Shown: piece after piece, positions 26,240-34,930 of the stretch
Layout of the letters: each line of letters starts with the position of its first letter
Numbering within the stretch: position 1 is the stretch's first letter
Assembly (NCBI GenBank): GCA_963599255.1
Contig: CAVBWS010000005.1
Span: 6,613-70,612 of the forward strand
Reading direction: 5' to 3'
From: RGIG5612 sp963599255
GTDB lineage: Bacteria; Bacillota; Clostridia; Lachnospirales; Lachnospiraceae
Length of the DNA: 64,000 nucleotides
Notes under the pieces: generated by a model
Told to the model about the DNA's origin: nothing
The model's input: the letters and a program-made list of their open reading frames with translations, nothing else
Database searches by the model: none
Program-made: the position numbers and the translations under genes

Positions 26240-27733
26240 CTAAATCATATTCTGAACCAAATCGTATTCGCTAAGTTCCTGAGATCTTACATACTCACCG
26301 GTTATTTTTCCTTCTTTCATAATCAGTATTCGATCTGACATACCGATCAATTCCTGAAGTTCCTCTGAGATCAGTATAATTGCATGACCTTGCTTCTTCA
26401 TGTCATAAATAAGCTGGTACATAGCCGCTTTAACTCCTACATCTACGCCTCTAGTCGGACAATCCAGAATTAGTATTTTGGATTCATGACCAACCCATTT
26501 AGCAAATGCTACCTTCTGTTTATTTCCGCCCGACAATGCCTTCGTCCTTTGGTTCCTGCCCTGACATTTGATACTCAAGGCCTCTATCTGTTTATCAGCA
26601 AATTTCTTTTCCTTGCTCCTGCTGATCACTCTTCCATTAGACACCATATCCAGAGACGGGATAGTAATGTTAAATCCTATTGAGCCTTGCAACATAAGCG
26701 ATTCTGTATCTCGGTTTTTCGATACATATCCGATGCCTGCCGCCGTTGCCTCGTGGCACTTTACGATTTTCTTTTCCTTGACATAAACGCCTCCATAAAC
26801 CATCAAGTCAACGCCGAACATTGCTCTTCCCAATTCGTGCATTCCACACTCCGAAAGTCCTCCAATACCCAGAATTTCTCCTTTATGCACCTCAAGATTA
26901 ATATCTTTCAAAATGTGCAGATCATACAGATGTTCAACTTTAAGCATTACCTCATCATCATATGAGCCATCGTAATCTGCGCGATAGTAGTTATCTTTTA
27001 CCTCTCGTCCAACCATCATTGTTTGGATCTTATTTCGCTCATATTGTTCTTTAGTCAGATCACCAATCATTACCCCATCTCTAAGAACTGTAACGTTGGT
27101 GCATATCGTCATTATTTCATCCAGGTCATGTGAAATAAAAATTACACTCTTATTTTCTGCGACCATTTTCTTGCACAGATCATATATAATGCCTCTTCCT
27201 CTCTGAGAAAGTGCGGTAGTTGTTTCGTCTATGACCAAAATATCCGGATCATTTCTCATTGCTGAAGCTACTTCAAGCAGTTTTCTATTTTCCAGATTAA
27301 TACTCTCTATCGGTGCAGCAGGGTCTATATCCGTAACCCCGATTCTTTCAAATGCCCTTCTGGCTTCAAGACACATCTGTTTTTTGTTTACATAACCAAA
27401 CCTTGAAAATCTTCCGACTTCTCCCAGAAACATATTATCTGCTATTGTACTTCCGTTAATTGTTCCTATTTCCTGGACAACCATGGATATCTTCTTCTTT
27501 TTGGCATCACCCACATTATGGGGCTCATAAACCTCTCCCTTTAAGATCATCTTCCCCGAATCACAATTCTGAACTCCTGCAATGATTGAGGTCATTGTGG
27601 ACTTACCGGATCCATTTTCTCCTACAAGTCCTCTGACTTCGCCACGATTTAGAATGAAATCCACGCCTTTCAATGCCTTGGTTGCCCCAAAGTTTTTTAC
27701 CATATTTTCAATTCTGAGTAATTCATCTGCCAT
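26240..27733 (-). CDS. ABC importer ATPase, RbsA type, two nucleotide-binding domains (module 1)
   Basis: This 497-residue double ATPase has Walker A GENGSGKST near residue 38 and Walker B ILVIDETTTALS in domain 1, whose signature is replaced by NLENRKLLEVA. Domain 2 has LSGGNKQKVAFAKW and LILDCPTRGVDVG, where the usual Walker B glutamate region reads DCPT, a change shared with the module 2 ATPase. AAAGGTGG lies before the ATG at 27733; the frame is open to 27820 without a ribosome site. It is the first gene of an eight-gene transcript ending near 18500, and is divergent from a LysR gene. Confidence 0.87.
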   Translation of the reverse strand: MADELLRIENMVKNFGATKALKGVDFILNRGEVRGLVGENGSGKSTMTSIIAGVQNCDSGKMILKGEVYEPHNVGDAKKKKISMVVQEIGTINGSTIADNMFLGEVGRFSRFGYVNKKQMCLEARRAFERIGVTDIDPAAPIESINLENRKLLEVASAMRNDPDILVIDETTTALSQRGRGIIYDLCKKMVAENKSVIFISHDLDEIMTICTNVTVLRDGVMIGDLTKEQYERNKIQTMMVGREVKDNYYRADYDGSYDDEVMLKVEHLYDLHILKDINLEVHKGEILGIGGLSECGMHELGRAMFGVDLMVYGGVYVKEKKIVKCHEATAAGIGYVSKNRDTESLMLQGSIGFNITIPSLDMVSNGRVISRSKEKKFADKQIEALSIKCQGRNQRTKALSGGNKQKVAFAKWVGHESKILILDCPTRGVDVGVKAAMYQLIYDMKKQGHAIILISEELQELIGMSDRILIMKEGKITGEYVRSQELSEYDLVQNMI

Positions 27734-27785
27734 ACTCGAATACCCACCTTTCAGTGCGAAACACTTTCTGCCTAATTTCATGCAA

Positions 27786-27821
27786 ATTGTATTTGCATTT
27801 ATTGGAATTTTGAAATACAAT
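27786..27821. promoter_or_regulatory. Inverted repeat in the LysR/ABC intergenic region (left)
   Basis: ATTGTATTT (27786-27794) pairs with AAATACAAT (27813-27821), separated by 18 bases. It lies between the start of the module 1 ATPase gene and the larger palindrome. LysR-type proteins bind such paired sites, so this may be the activation half of the control region. Confidence 0.45.
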
Positions 27822-27830
27822 TACTTGCAT

Positions 27831-27858
27831 AGTAATATTACATAAATGTAATATTACT
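27831..27858. promoter_or_regulatory. Perfect 13-bp palindrome, probable LysR recognition site
   Basis: AGTAATATTACAT (27831-27843) and ATGTAATATTACT (27846-27858) are exact inverse copies around AA, giving a 28-base palindrome. It lies between the divergent LysR gene at 27984 and the module 1 importer operon. LysR proteins usually recognise a T-N11-A dyad close to their own gene, and this is the strongest candidate. Confidence 0.55.
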
Positions 27859-27983
27859 GAATTTCATTGAAATTAAAGGCTTTTTGCGTATCACAAACAC
27901 ATTGTATAAATTTTGTACATTTTGTTTTCTTCCGACAATTTCCATTTTTTCACAATTTATTACTTTAAACAGGGAGATTAGCT

Positions 27984-28877
27984 ATGAATTTGACAAGTCT
28001 AAGATACTTTACTCAAATAGCAGATATCGGAAATATAAGTAAGGCGGCTGATGCACTTTTTATATCGCAGCCTGCTCTCAGCAGAAGTATTCTCCGACTT
28101 GAAGAATCGCTGGACGTAAAGCTTTTTGAGCGAACACGTACAGGGCTTAAGCTTACCGAGGCCGGAAAAATATTATATGATGAGGCAGATAACATCTTCC
28201 TTCAGGATCGCCTATTGATGGAGAAGCTGCATTCATCTAATTCAACCACTAACATTCCTCTTAAAGTTTTATTTTCCAGCGATACTTTTTATGACAAAAT
28301 CAACAGATTTAATCTGGATTACAACCGAAATACAGCATCGCAAAAATTCATTATCGAGCGTCACAACTGGAATTCCATCCGGCATATGATCCTCAAAGGG
28401 CTTGCTGATATTACATTATGTATAGACCTTACTTTTCGCCCATCAGACAAGATCCGCTATATCGTACTTAAAAATGAGCGAAATTATGTCATTCTGCCTA
28501 AGACGCACCCGCTTTCCCAGGCAGATGAAATATCCCTTGAACAGCTAAAAAATGAAAATTTTATAACCATTTCTGCATCCAACGACTTCGATATCACTGA
28601 CTTATATATGCGTTGTTCAAAATATAATTTTGAGCCCCATGTCACATTTGGAGTAAGTTCCTTAAACACAGTCTGTTCCGAGGTTGCTTTAGGAAATGGC
28701 GTCGCTGTACTAATGGGAATCATGGTGCCAAAAATCTTTGAAAATGATCTCGTTAAGGTAAAGTGTGTTGACCTTCCGGCTAATAATTTTATTATCGCCT
28801 GGAACAGCCGTGTTGAATCAGAAGCACTTAAAAAAGTTATCAATTCTATGAAGGGTTACAAATGGTTTGATGATTAA
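27984..28877 (+). CDS. LysR-family transcriptional regulator (module 1)
   Basis: This 297-residue protein has the LysR layout. The winged helix-turn-helix spans residues 1-60 with the canonical NISKAADALFISQPALSRSI, followed by the effector-binding domain with VLFSSDTFYD and the VALGNGVAVLMG stretch near 235. CAGGGAGA precedes the ATG. It is transcribed away from the ABC/M24 operon across a 250-base gap with two palindromes, the classic arrangement for a LysR activator of the divergent operon. The inducer is probably the imported compound or its product; that is inference. Confidence 0.9.
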   Translation: MNLTSLRYFTQIADIGNISKAADALFISQPALSRSILRLEESLDVKLFERTRTGLKLTEAGKILYDEADNIFLQDRLLMEKLHSSNSTTNIPLKVLFSSDTFYDKINRFNLDYNRNTASQKFIIERHNWNSIRHMILKGLADITLCIDLTFRPSDKIRYIVLKNERNYVILPKTHPLSQADEISLEQLKNENFITISASNDFDITDLYMRCSKYNFEPHVTFGVSSLNTVCSEVALGNGVAVLMGIMVPKIFENDLVKVKCVDLPANNFIIAWNSRVESEALKKVINSMKGYKWFDD

Positions 28878-28894
28878 TATTCCCGCTTATACGC

Positions 28895-28925
28895 AAAGCC
28901 AGCTGCGTATAATACAGCTGGCTTT
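28895..28925. terminator. Terminator between lysR and the module 2 M24 gene
   Basis: AAAGCCAGCTG (28895-28905) pairs perfectly with CAGCTGGCTTT (28915-28925) around a 9-base loop. It lies between two convergent genes, the LysR gene ending at 28877 and the M24 type A gene ending at 29014, and can serve both. Confidence 0.65.
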
Positions 28926-29013
28926 ACGAAGATCTTTGAAGAAAATTTTAGCTCATCTACAATTATAGGGGGAACTATTTATAGGGATATAATCATCCTT
29001 CAATCATATGTTA

Positions 29014-30204
29014 TTATTTGCAATTAATAATTTCCTGAGGAAAATGATGCATTCTTACTGCGCCATTTTCTGTTACTCTAAAATTATCCGCACAAGTACA
29101 CATTGCATACCTGTTTACAGCTGCCGGATGCAACACTATAAACATATCCTTTTCGAGTTTCATCGTTTCACCCGGCATAAAGCCAGGACGTTCTATAAGA
29201 TCATATCCCTGGCCATGAGCAAAAAGTCTCTCTTCACAAGCGAATCCATCGCTCTCAAGAAATTTATTCAATGCATTGAAGATTGCTGTTGGTTCACCGC
29301 CCGGACGCAACATATCCTGACACATTTTCTGTGCATCTACAGCCTTTTTCCATGCTGCCTTCAATTCATCGCTCGCCTCACCCAGTGTAAAAGTTCTCTG
29401 GAGTTCTGCAAAAAATCCTCCAGGACCTGACGATTCTATCAGTACTGAAATATTATCGCCATCTTCAACGGTTCTTCCTTCATATAGCAGTGGCAGCTGC
29501 CCACATACTGTATTCATTGGACTTGAAGATACCGTGAGAAAAAATTGCCCTTCCGCTCCATTTCTAAGACACAAGTCATGAATATCATTTCTGATCTCAT
29601 ATTCTTTTCTGCCCGGTTTAATAAAACCTTCGACCTGCTCCATTACTTTATCTTCAAGGTCGCATACTGCCTGGGCTATTTCAAATTCTTCCTGAGATTT
29701 GATAGCCTTGATAAAATCTATTTCGTCTGTTACATCAACAAAATTGCAGTCGCTAAGTTCCTCCACAATCTTATTGTACAGACATGCATGTACTCTGCCT
29801 AAATTGATCCATCCTATGTTTTTCTTGCCAGTCTTACGTATTTCTTCTGCAATTATCTCTCCATCCACCTCATTTGTGGGTGCAATGGTTCTGAAATACG
29901 CTCTTCCTATGGTCTTTTTTATTCCTCGTCTCATAAATTCCGGAGGCAGCGGTCTGCTGAATCCACTGGAATTTATCATGATCATACCGTCATCCTTCTG
30001 AAAAATAATGGATTCAGGATATCCTGCCTGTACATCACTAAACCATCTTACATATCCGCCCAGATCCTGACCTTCATTCATCATGATCAGCAGATCCAAG
30101 CCCTTTCTGCTCATCATTTCTCTTACAAGCGTCCATCGCCTCTCCAGCTCTTTATCGGATACCGGATAAAGAAACCTACCGCCTAATGGTGTTCTGTCTA
30201 ACAT
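29014..30204 (-). CDS. M24-fold creatinase/prolidase-like protein, type A, without metal ligands (module 2)
   Basis: The 396-residue protein is a type A M24-fold paralogue. Ligand positions read Glu257 and Glu267 (ESSGPGGFFAE), His330 with Tyr334 (HGQGYDLIE), His359 (VLHPAA) and Ala372 (TCADN), so the binuclear metal site is lost. The GPGG..E..R turn and the C-terminal FPQEI are shared with the module 1 type A protein. TGAGGA precedes the ATG. It is the last gene of the module 2 operon, 24 bases after a permease, and its type B partner is the first gene of the same operon. Confidence 0.8.
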   Translation of the reverse strand: MLDRTPLGGRFLYPVSDKELERRWTLVREMMSRKGLDLLIMMNEGQDLGGYVRWFSDVQAGYPESIIFQKDDGMIMINSSGFSRPLPPEFMRRGIKKTIGRAYFRTIAPTNEVDGEIIAEEIRKTGKKNIGWINLGRVHACLYNKIVEELSDCNFVDVTDEIDFIKAIKSQEEFEIAQAVCDLEDKVMEQVEGFIKPGRKEYEIRNDIHDLCLRNGAEGQFFLTVSSSPMNTVCGQLPLLYEGRTVEDGDNISVLIESSGPGGFFAELQRTFTLGEASDELKAAWKKAVDAQKMCQDMLRPGGEPTAIFNALNKFLESDGFACEERLFAHGQGYDLIERPGFMPGETMKLEKDMFIVLHPAAVNRYAMCTCADNFRVTENGAVRMHHFPQEIINCK

Positions 30205-30228
30205 ATTATTTCCTCATCTTTCTGGATG

Positions 30229-31242
30229 TCACATACCGGCTGACATACCATTAATCTGTTTTTTGCTTTTCTTTGTAATAAAATATTGGCGAATGCGCTC
30301 TTGATTTGATGAATATGCAATAATAATGAATAAGAAAATTCCGTTAGCAACCGTCTGCAGTGTCGAAGTAATACCAATTGACATAAGCCCTGCTGCCAGC
30401 ATTTTAACCGTGAGCGAACCAATATATATACCGATTGTGATATTTGAGTATTTGGATATGAACATACCTATAAATACGGGTAGCATTGCTTCAAACACAG
30501 TATTAGCCGTTCCCATATCTACACTTACTTCTACGGCACCCCTAAATGATGTGTATACTACTGCTGCAACACCTGCAAAAATGCCACACATTAAATAACT
30601 GAACATAATGTCCCTGTTTTCACTTATTCCAAGGCTTTTTGCTACAGGTGTATTGTTAGCCATCGACCTATTGTTATAACCAAACCTTGTAAAGGTATAA
30701 ATGATAAAATGTATTGCAGCAAATACAATTGCTATAATAAAAATCCATGGTGACTGACCCAGCATTGTCATGTTTGATCCAACCTTAATATGAGCTCCAT
30801 GTCCGCCCCATACTATAGTCTCTGCCGTTTCATATACCATCAGCAGACCGAAGCTTGTTACCAGGGTCGGTGCGCCGATTCCTATCTGAACTACACCATT
30901 GAATAATCCGAACAGGATTCCAAAGATCAGGCAAAACAAGAGCATGCCCCATGGGCCCCATCCAATATCCTGTGAAATATTGGCACCTACTATGCCGCCG
31001 AGTATTACCATTGAGCCAACAGAGAAATCCCATCTCTTATTAAGCATATTAAACGACATAGCCCAACCTACTAAGGCATTCAATACAGACTGCTGTAATA
31101 TGATATTCATACTTCCCCATGTGCCAAAAGCACTTCCCGTTGTTACCTTCGCCAATATGAAGAAAATGATATAGACTATCGCCGGTATAGCTATGGTTTT
31201 TAATATATTTAATAAAACGCCTGTTATTCCTTTGGATTTCAT
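30229..31242 (-). CDS. ABC importer permease 2, RbsC/LsrD type (module 2)
   Basis: This 337-residue polytopic membrane protein parallels the 23031 permease. Both have an early IIFFIL or IFFIL segment, then LNALVGWAMSFN or TMLGWAMSGN, NKRWDFSVGS or SKRWDFSTGN, and WGPWG. The cytoplasmic loop reads TRFGYNNRSMANNTPVAKSLG. AAAGGA precedes the ATG. It probably forms a heterodimeric channel with the 32419 product. The resemblance shows that the whole two-permease cassette is duplicated rather than independently acquired. Confidence 0.83.
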   Translation of the reverse strand: MKSKGITGVLLNILKTIAIPAIVYIIFFILAKVTTGSAFGTWGSMNIILQQSVLNALVGWAMSFNMLNKRWDFSVGSMVILGGIVGANISQDIGWGPWGMLLFCLIFGILFGLFNGVVQIGIGAPTLVTSFGLLMVYETAETIVWGGHGAHIKVGSNMTMLGQSPWIFIIAIVFAAIHFIIYTFTRFGYNNRSMANNTPVAKSLGISENRDIMFSYLMCGIFAGVAAVVYTSFRGAVEVSVDMGTANTVFEAMLPVFIGMFISKYSNITIGIYIGSLTVKMLAAGLMSIGITSTLQTVANGIFLFIIIAYSSNQERIRQYFITKKSKKQINGMSAGM

Positions 31243-31303
31243 AAGAATTTCCTTTCATCTGTATTCTCACCAGACAAAAGTCCGGTGAGAATACAATATA
31301 TGA

Positions 31304-32380
31304 TTATTTCTGTGCCAGATATTCGAGCGTATATCCATCCATGAATTCTACAAAACTGTCATAAGTTGCATTCGGATTGAAAGCTGCCAGGTTTTCTTTA
31401 ATCTGGTCAATGGTATAAGGATTTGACTCCATTGCACCTGCAACATATGTCAGGTAATCATCTGCATTAGATACATAGATTGTCTCAAGCGAATAATTGC
31501 ATTTGCCCTCTTTCAGCATCTGATGACCTGTCATTGCATTGTACAGATTAATAAATGCAAATATTGCATTTACAGGTGTACCTACACCAAGAACTGCCAG
31601 AGCACCAGTTTCAAATAAATCTTCAGCACCTGCTTCTTCACGGAATCCTGCAAATTTCATTGTATCTTGCTTACCAGCTGAAATAATAGGCTGCATACAT
31701 TCTTCGATACCGCCTGCCAGAGCAATGATCGCATCAAGATCCGGATACTGAGCAACAATATTCTGTGCTGATTCTGTTAAGTTGTAAGCAAGTCCTTCTA
31801 CAACAAGTTCAATGCCTGTCTCCTCAACACCTTCCTTAACGCCTTCATAACGTCCGTCATGCATGTCTGATGTTCCCATTGGCAGAGAAATTAAGCCCAG
31901 CTTCTGTACGCCATACTGTTCAGCAAGTACATGAACCATTCCTCGTGTCGATGCAGCGTCATCATTTCCTACTGCACCTGCGTAATACGGAGAATCTTTA
32001 ACCTGTTCATAAACATCTTCCTTAAGAACTGAACCACATATTGCATAATAAATCTCATGCTGTTCACAGAATTCAACTTCATTAAGAGTATTGAATGTCG
32101 GCATTGAAATAATGCCCTTCACTCCTGCTGCAGCAAAATTCTCCATTGCCTCGTTCATTTCTTCAGTTTCCTGAGCAGCTGCATAGTTAAATTCTATATT
32201 TAACTCTTCTCCAATAGCATCAAGATACTGCTTAACAGTCAATCCGTAGCCATTTTCTGTAAATGTCAGAACAACACCTACTTTCATCGGTTCCTGTGTT
32301 TCCCCTGCGAATACTGTTATTGAGCCTAATAGCATAATTACAGACATTACAATCGCAAAAATTCTTGAAATCTTTCTCAT
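31304..32380 (-). CDS. ABC importer substrate-binding protein (module 2)
   Basis: This 358-residue exported protein has a signal peptide over about residues 1-25, ending in VFAGET, and no obvious lipobox. The mature part is a type 1 periplasmic-binding fold beginning MKVGVVLTFTENGYGLTVKQ. AGGAAAGG precedes the ATG. Conservation with the module 1 binding protein is low compared with the permeases and ATPases, so the two importers may take different ligands. This is the expected pattern if the cassettes diversified in specificity. Confidence 0.82.
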   Translation of the reverse strand: MRKISRIFAIVMSVIMLLGSITVFAGETQEPMKVGVVLTFTENGYGLTVKQYLDAIGEELNIEFNYAAAQETEEMNEAMENFAAAGVKGIISMPTFNTLNEVEFCEQHEIYYAICGSVLKEDVYEQVKDSPYYAGAVGNDDAASTRGMVHVLAEQYGVQKLGLISLPMGTSDMHDGRYEGVKEGVEETGIELVVEGLAYNLTESAQNIVAQYPDLDAIIALAGGIEECMQPIISAGKQDTMKFAGFREEAGAEDLFETGALAVLGVGTPVNAIFAFINLYNAMTGHQMLKEGKCNYSLETIYVSNADDYLTYVAGAMESNPYTIDQIKENLAAFNPNATYDSFVEFMDGYTLEYLAQK

Positions 32381-32418
32381 AAATACCTTTCCTTTCTGTT
32401 GAATATTTTGTTTTTTAT

Positions 32419-33399
32419 CTAAACAGCGGATTTGTTTCTGCTGCCTAAACCAATTTTCTTGACGAGCCCTGAAAATGACTCTGAACTTCCTCTATAATTA
32501 ACAAATACTACTATCAGGAATACTATGCCTTTGATACCCTCAGTCATAAGATCATCCATTCCCAGAATTACCAATCCATTTCCTATAATAGTAAGTATAA
32601 GCGGACCGCATATTGCGCTTACTATATTGCTTCTGTATCCACCCTTTGGCGGAAGTCCGCCCAACATCAGAGCTACGATAACTTCCAATTGCAGACCATT
32701 AGCAAATCCCGTTGACATGCGTCCAGTTCTGCACAACAAGAAGAATGCAGCAATTCCAACGCATATTCCACTTATCATATAAGCTAATATTCTGTATTTT
32801 TTAACATTGATACCTGACTGTTCAGCCGCGATTGAATTCTCACCTATAGCCTTATTGTATCTTCCGATTAATGATTTACTGAGCAGCAAGGCTGTAATTA
32901 TCAGTACAACTATCAGAACAATTATTTTTACTGACCAGGACTTGAATGCGCTTACATCAGCTGAAAGCGTAACCGCATTGGTTGCAATTACAGCCATCAC
33001 AATGCCCCTGCAGACGTTCATCATACATATCGAAGAAATAAATGCCGGTACTCCAAATACTACCGTAAGAGTTCCTGTTACCATGGAGCAAAGCATTCCA
33101 ACCAATACGCAGACAATTCCGCATAAAATTACTGGCAGTCCAGCCTGCATAAGCAGTCCTGCAATTAATCCGGCAAATGCCATTACTGAAGCACAGGAAA
33201 AATCTATTCCACCATGTGCAAATACGAATATAAGTCCCATTGCCAGCAATGCCAACGAATATGACTGATTCAGCAATGTCTGCAGATTATTAGCGGTATA
33301 AATTTTTCCACCCGTAACTATTCCAAAAACAACAACCACAAGAATCAGACCTATAATAGGAGTTACTATATTTCTGTTTTTCTTAATAATTTCTTTCAT
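32419..33399 (-). CDS. ABC importer permease 1, RbsC/LsrC type (module 2)
   Basis: The 326-residue membrane protein has the ribose-permease loop SLIGRYNKAIGENSIAAEQSGINVKKYR and the LGGLPPKGGYRSN motif near the C-terminus. It opens with ITPIIGLILVVVVFGIVTGGK, close to the module 1 equivalent. The gene starts 13 bases after the ATPase gene and precedes the binding protein, keeping the same order as in module 1. It is presumably one half of the channel with the 30229 protein. Confidence 0.83.
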   Translation of the reverse strand: MKEIIKKNRNIVTPIIGLILVVVVFGIVTGGKIYTANNLQTLLNQSYSLALLAMGLIFVFAHGGIDFSCASVMAFAGLIAGLLMQAGLPVILCGIVCVLVGMLCSMVTGTLTVVFGVPAFISSICMMNVCRGIVMAVIATNAVTLSADVSAFKSWSVKIIVLIVVLIITALLLSKSLIGRYNKAIGENSIAAEQSGINVKKYRILAYMISGICVGIAAFFLLCRTGRMSTGFANGLQLEVIVALMLGGLPPKGGYRSNIVSAICGPLILTIIGNGLVILGMDDLMTEGIKGIVFLIVVFVNYRGSSESFSGLVKKIGLGSRNKSAV

Positions 33400-33412
33400 C
33401 TGTCTGCTCCTG

Positions 33413-34927
33413 TTAAATCATATATTGGATTATATCCTGTTCTGTAATCTTGCCATTTCTTTCAAATTCCTTGGTGATCCGTCCATCTTTCATAACCAAA
33501 AGTCTGTCGCTCATTCCTATCAATTCTGCCATCTCCTCAGATATCATTATGATCGACTTGCCCTGATTTTTCAGCTCTTCGATCAAGCTGTACATTGCAC
33601 TCTTTACGCCAATATCAACGCCTCTTGTTGGACAGTCAAGAATTAACACATCTGCTCCGGTCGCAAGCCATTTTCCAAATACGACCTTCTGTTTATTTCC
33701 CCCTGACAGACTGTTTACATTAGCATTCATACTGCTGCATTTTATACTGAGTCGTTTTATCTCCTCCTCAACCATAGGGTTTTCCTTCTTAGATGAAACA
33801 AATCCGCCCTTGCTGATTTTCTTAAGAGACGCAAGTGTTATATTGTTTTTTATCGTTGTTGTTAAAAGAAGTGCTTCAACATCCCTGTTTTTGGATACAT
33901 ACCCTATTCCATGCTTCACTGAGCCCCATGGATTTTCTATTATGTAGTCACCTGTTGATTCCTTAAGCTTAACATTTCCCTTTATAGGTCTGTCTATTCC
34001 ATACAAAATTCTGCCTAATTCATGCATTCCGCTCTCGGTTAAGCCTCCTATTCCCAGGATTTCCCCTTTGTGAAGCTTAAGGCTTATACCATTAAGGACT
34101 TTTTCTGTCATAATATCCGACACTTCCAGAACCACAGTATCACTTACAGTGCCATTAGTATCTTCTCTGTAATAACTGCCTGACATATCGCGTCCAACCA
34201 TCATGTTCTTAATTGCTATGCCAGTCATTTCTTCTTTCTCTAATCTGCCTATTTTAATGCCGTCTCTGAGAACAACAACGCTGTCACAATGAGCCAGTAT
34301 TTCATCTATATCATGAGATATAATTATGACAGCCTTGCCCTCATCACGCATTTTATGCATATTTGAATAAATTATGTCTCGTCCATACGCAGAAAGTGCT
34401 GTTGTAGTTTCGTCAACAATCATCAGATCAGGATCATCATCCAATGCCCTTGCTATTTCGACAATCTTCTTATCCTCCTGACTCAAAACATTAATTGAAT
34501 CACGGGCATTCATGCTGCTAATGCCCACTTTTTTCAGAGCTTTCTGAGCCGACTCATTCATTGCCTTTTTATTGACAAACGGTCCTTTCATAAAAAATTT
34601 TTCTTTGCCTGCATAAATATTGTCTGTAATCGAAATATTAGGTATGGTTCCTGCCTCCTGCACGATCATGGCCACACCTTTTTTCTGACCATCTATCGGA
34701 TCCGCTGGTTGGTACGGCTGACCTTTTTTATACATTGCTCCGCTGGTCGGCGGTTGAATTCCTGCAATAATAGAACTCAGTGTTGACTTACCTGATCCAT
34801 TTTCACCTATCAAGCCACATATCTCGCCACCGTAAAACTCTATTGATACGTCTGTCAGCGCCTTAGTTGGTCCAAATTCTTTACATATATTCTCGACCTT
34901 TAGAATAACTTCCTTCATAATCGGCAC
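33413..34927 (-). CDS. ABC importer ATPase, RbsA type, two nucleotide-binding domains (module 2)
   Basis: This double ATPase of about 504 residues has GENGSGKST and LMIVDETTTALS in domain 1, a replaced first signature LSQEDKKIVEIA, and LSGGNKQKVVFGKW with LILDCPTRGVDIG in domain 2. The DCPT variant matches the module 1 ATPase and sets the two apart from the methylthioribose-locus ATPase (DEPT). The start may be the GTG at 34927, with GAAAGG six bases upstream, or the ATG at 34918. It begins only three bases after the stop of the M24 type B gene. Confidence 0.85.
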   Translation of the reverse strand: MPIMKEVILKVENICKEFGPTKALTDVSIEFYGGEICGLIGENGSGKSTLSSIIAGIQPPTSGAMYKKGQPYQPADPIDGQKKGVAMIVQEAGTIPNISITDNIYAGKEKFFMKGPFVNKKAMNESAQKALKKVGISSMNARDSINVLSQEDKKIVEIARALDDDPDLMIVDETTTALSAYGRDIIYSNMHKMRDEGKAVIIISHDIDEILAHCDSVVVLRDGIKIGRLEKEEMTGIAIKNMMVGRDMSGSYYREDTNGTVSDTVVLEVSDIMTEKVLNGISLKLHKGEILGIGGLTESGMHELGRILYGIDRPIKGNVKLKESTGDYIIENPWGSVKHGIGYVSKNRDVEALLLTTTIKNNITLASLKKISKGGFVSSKKENPMVEEEIKRLSIKCSSMNANVNSLSGGNKQKVVFGKWLATGADVLILDCPTRGVDIGVKSAMYSLIEELKNQGKSIIMISEEMAELIGMSDRLLVMKDGRITKEFERNGKITEQDIIQYMI

Positions 34928-34930
34928 TTT

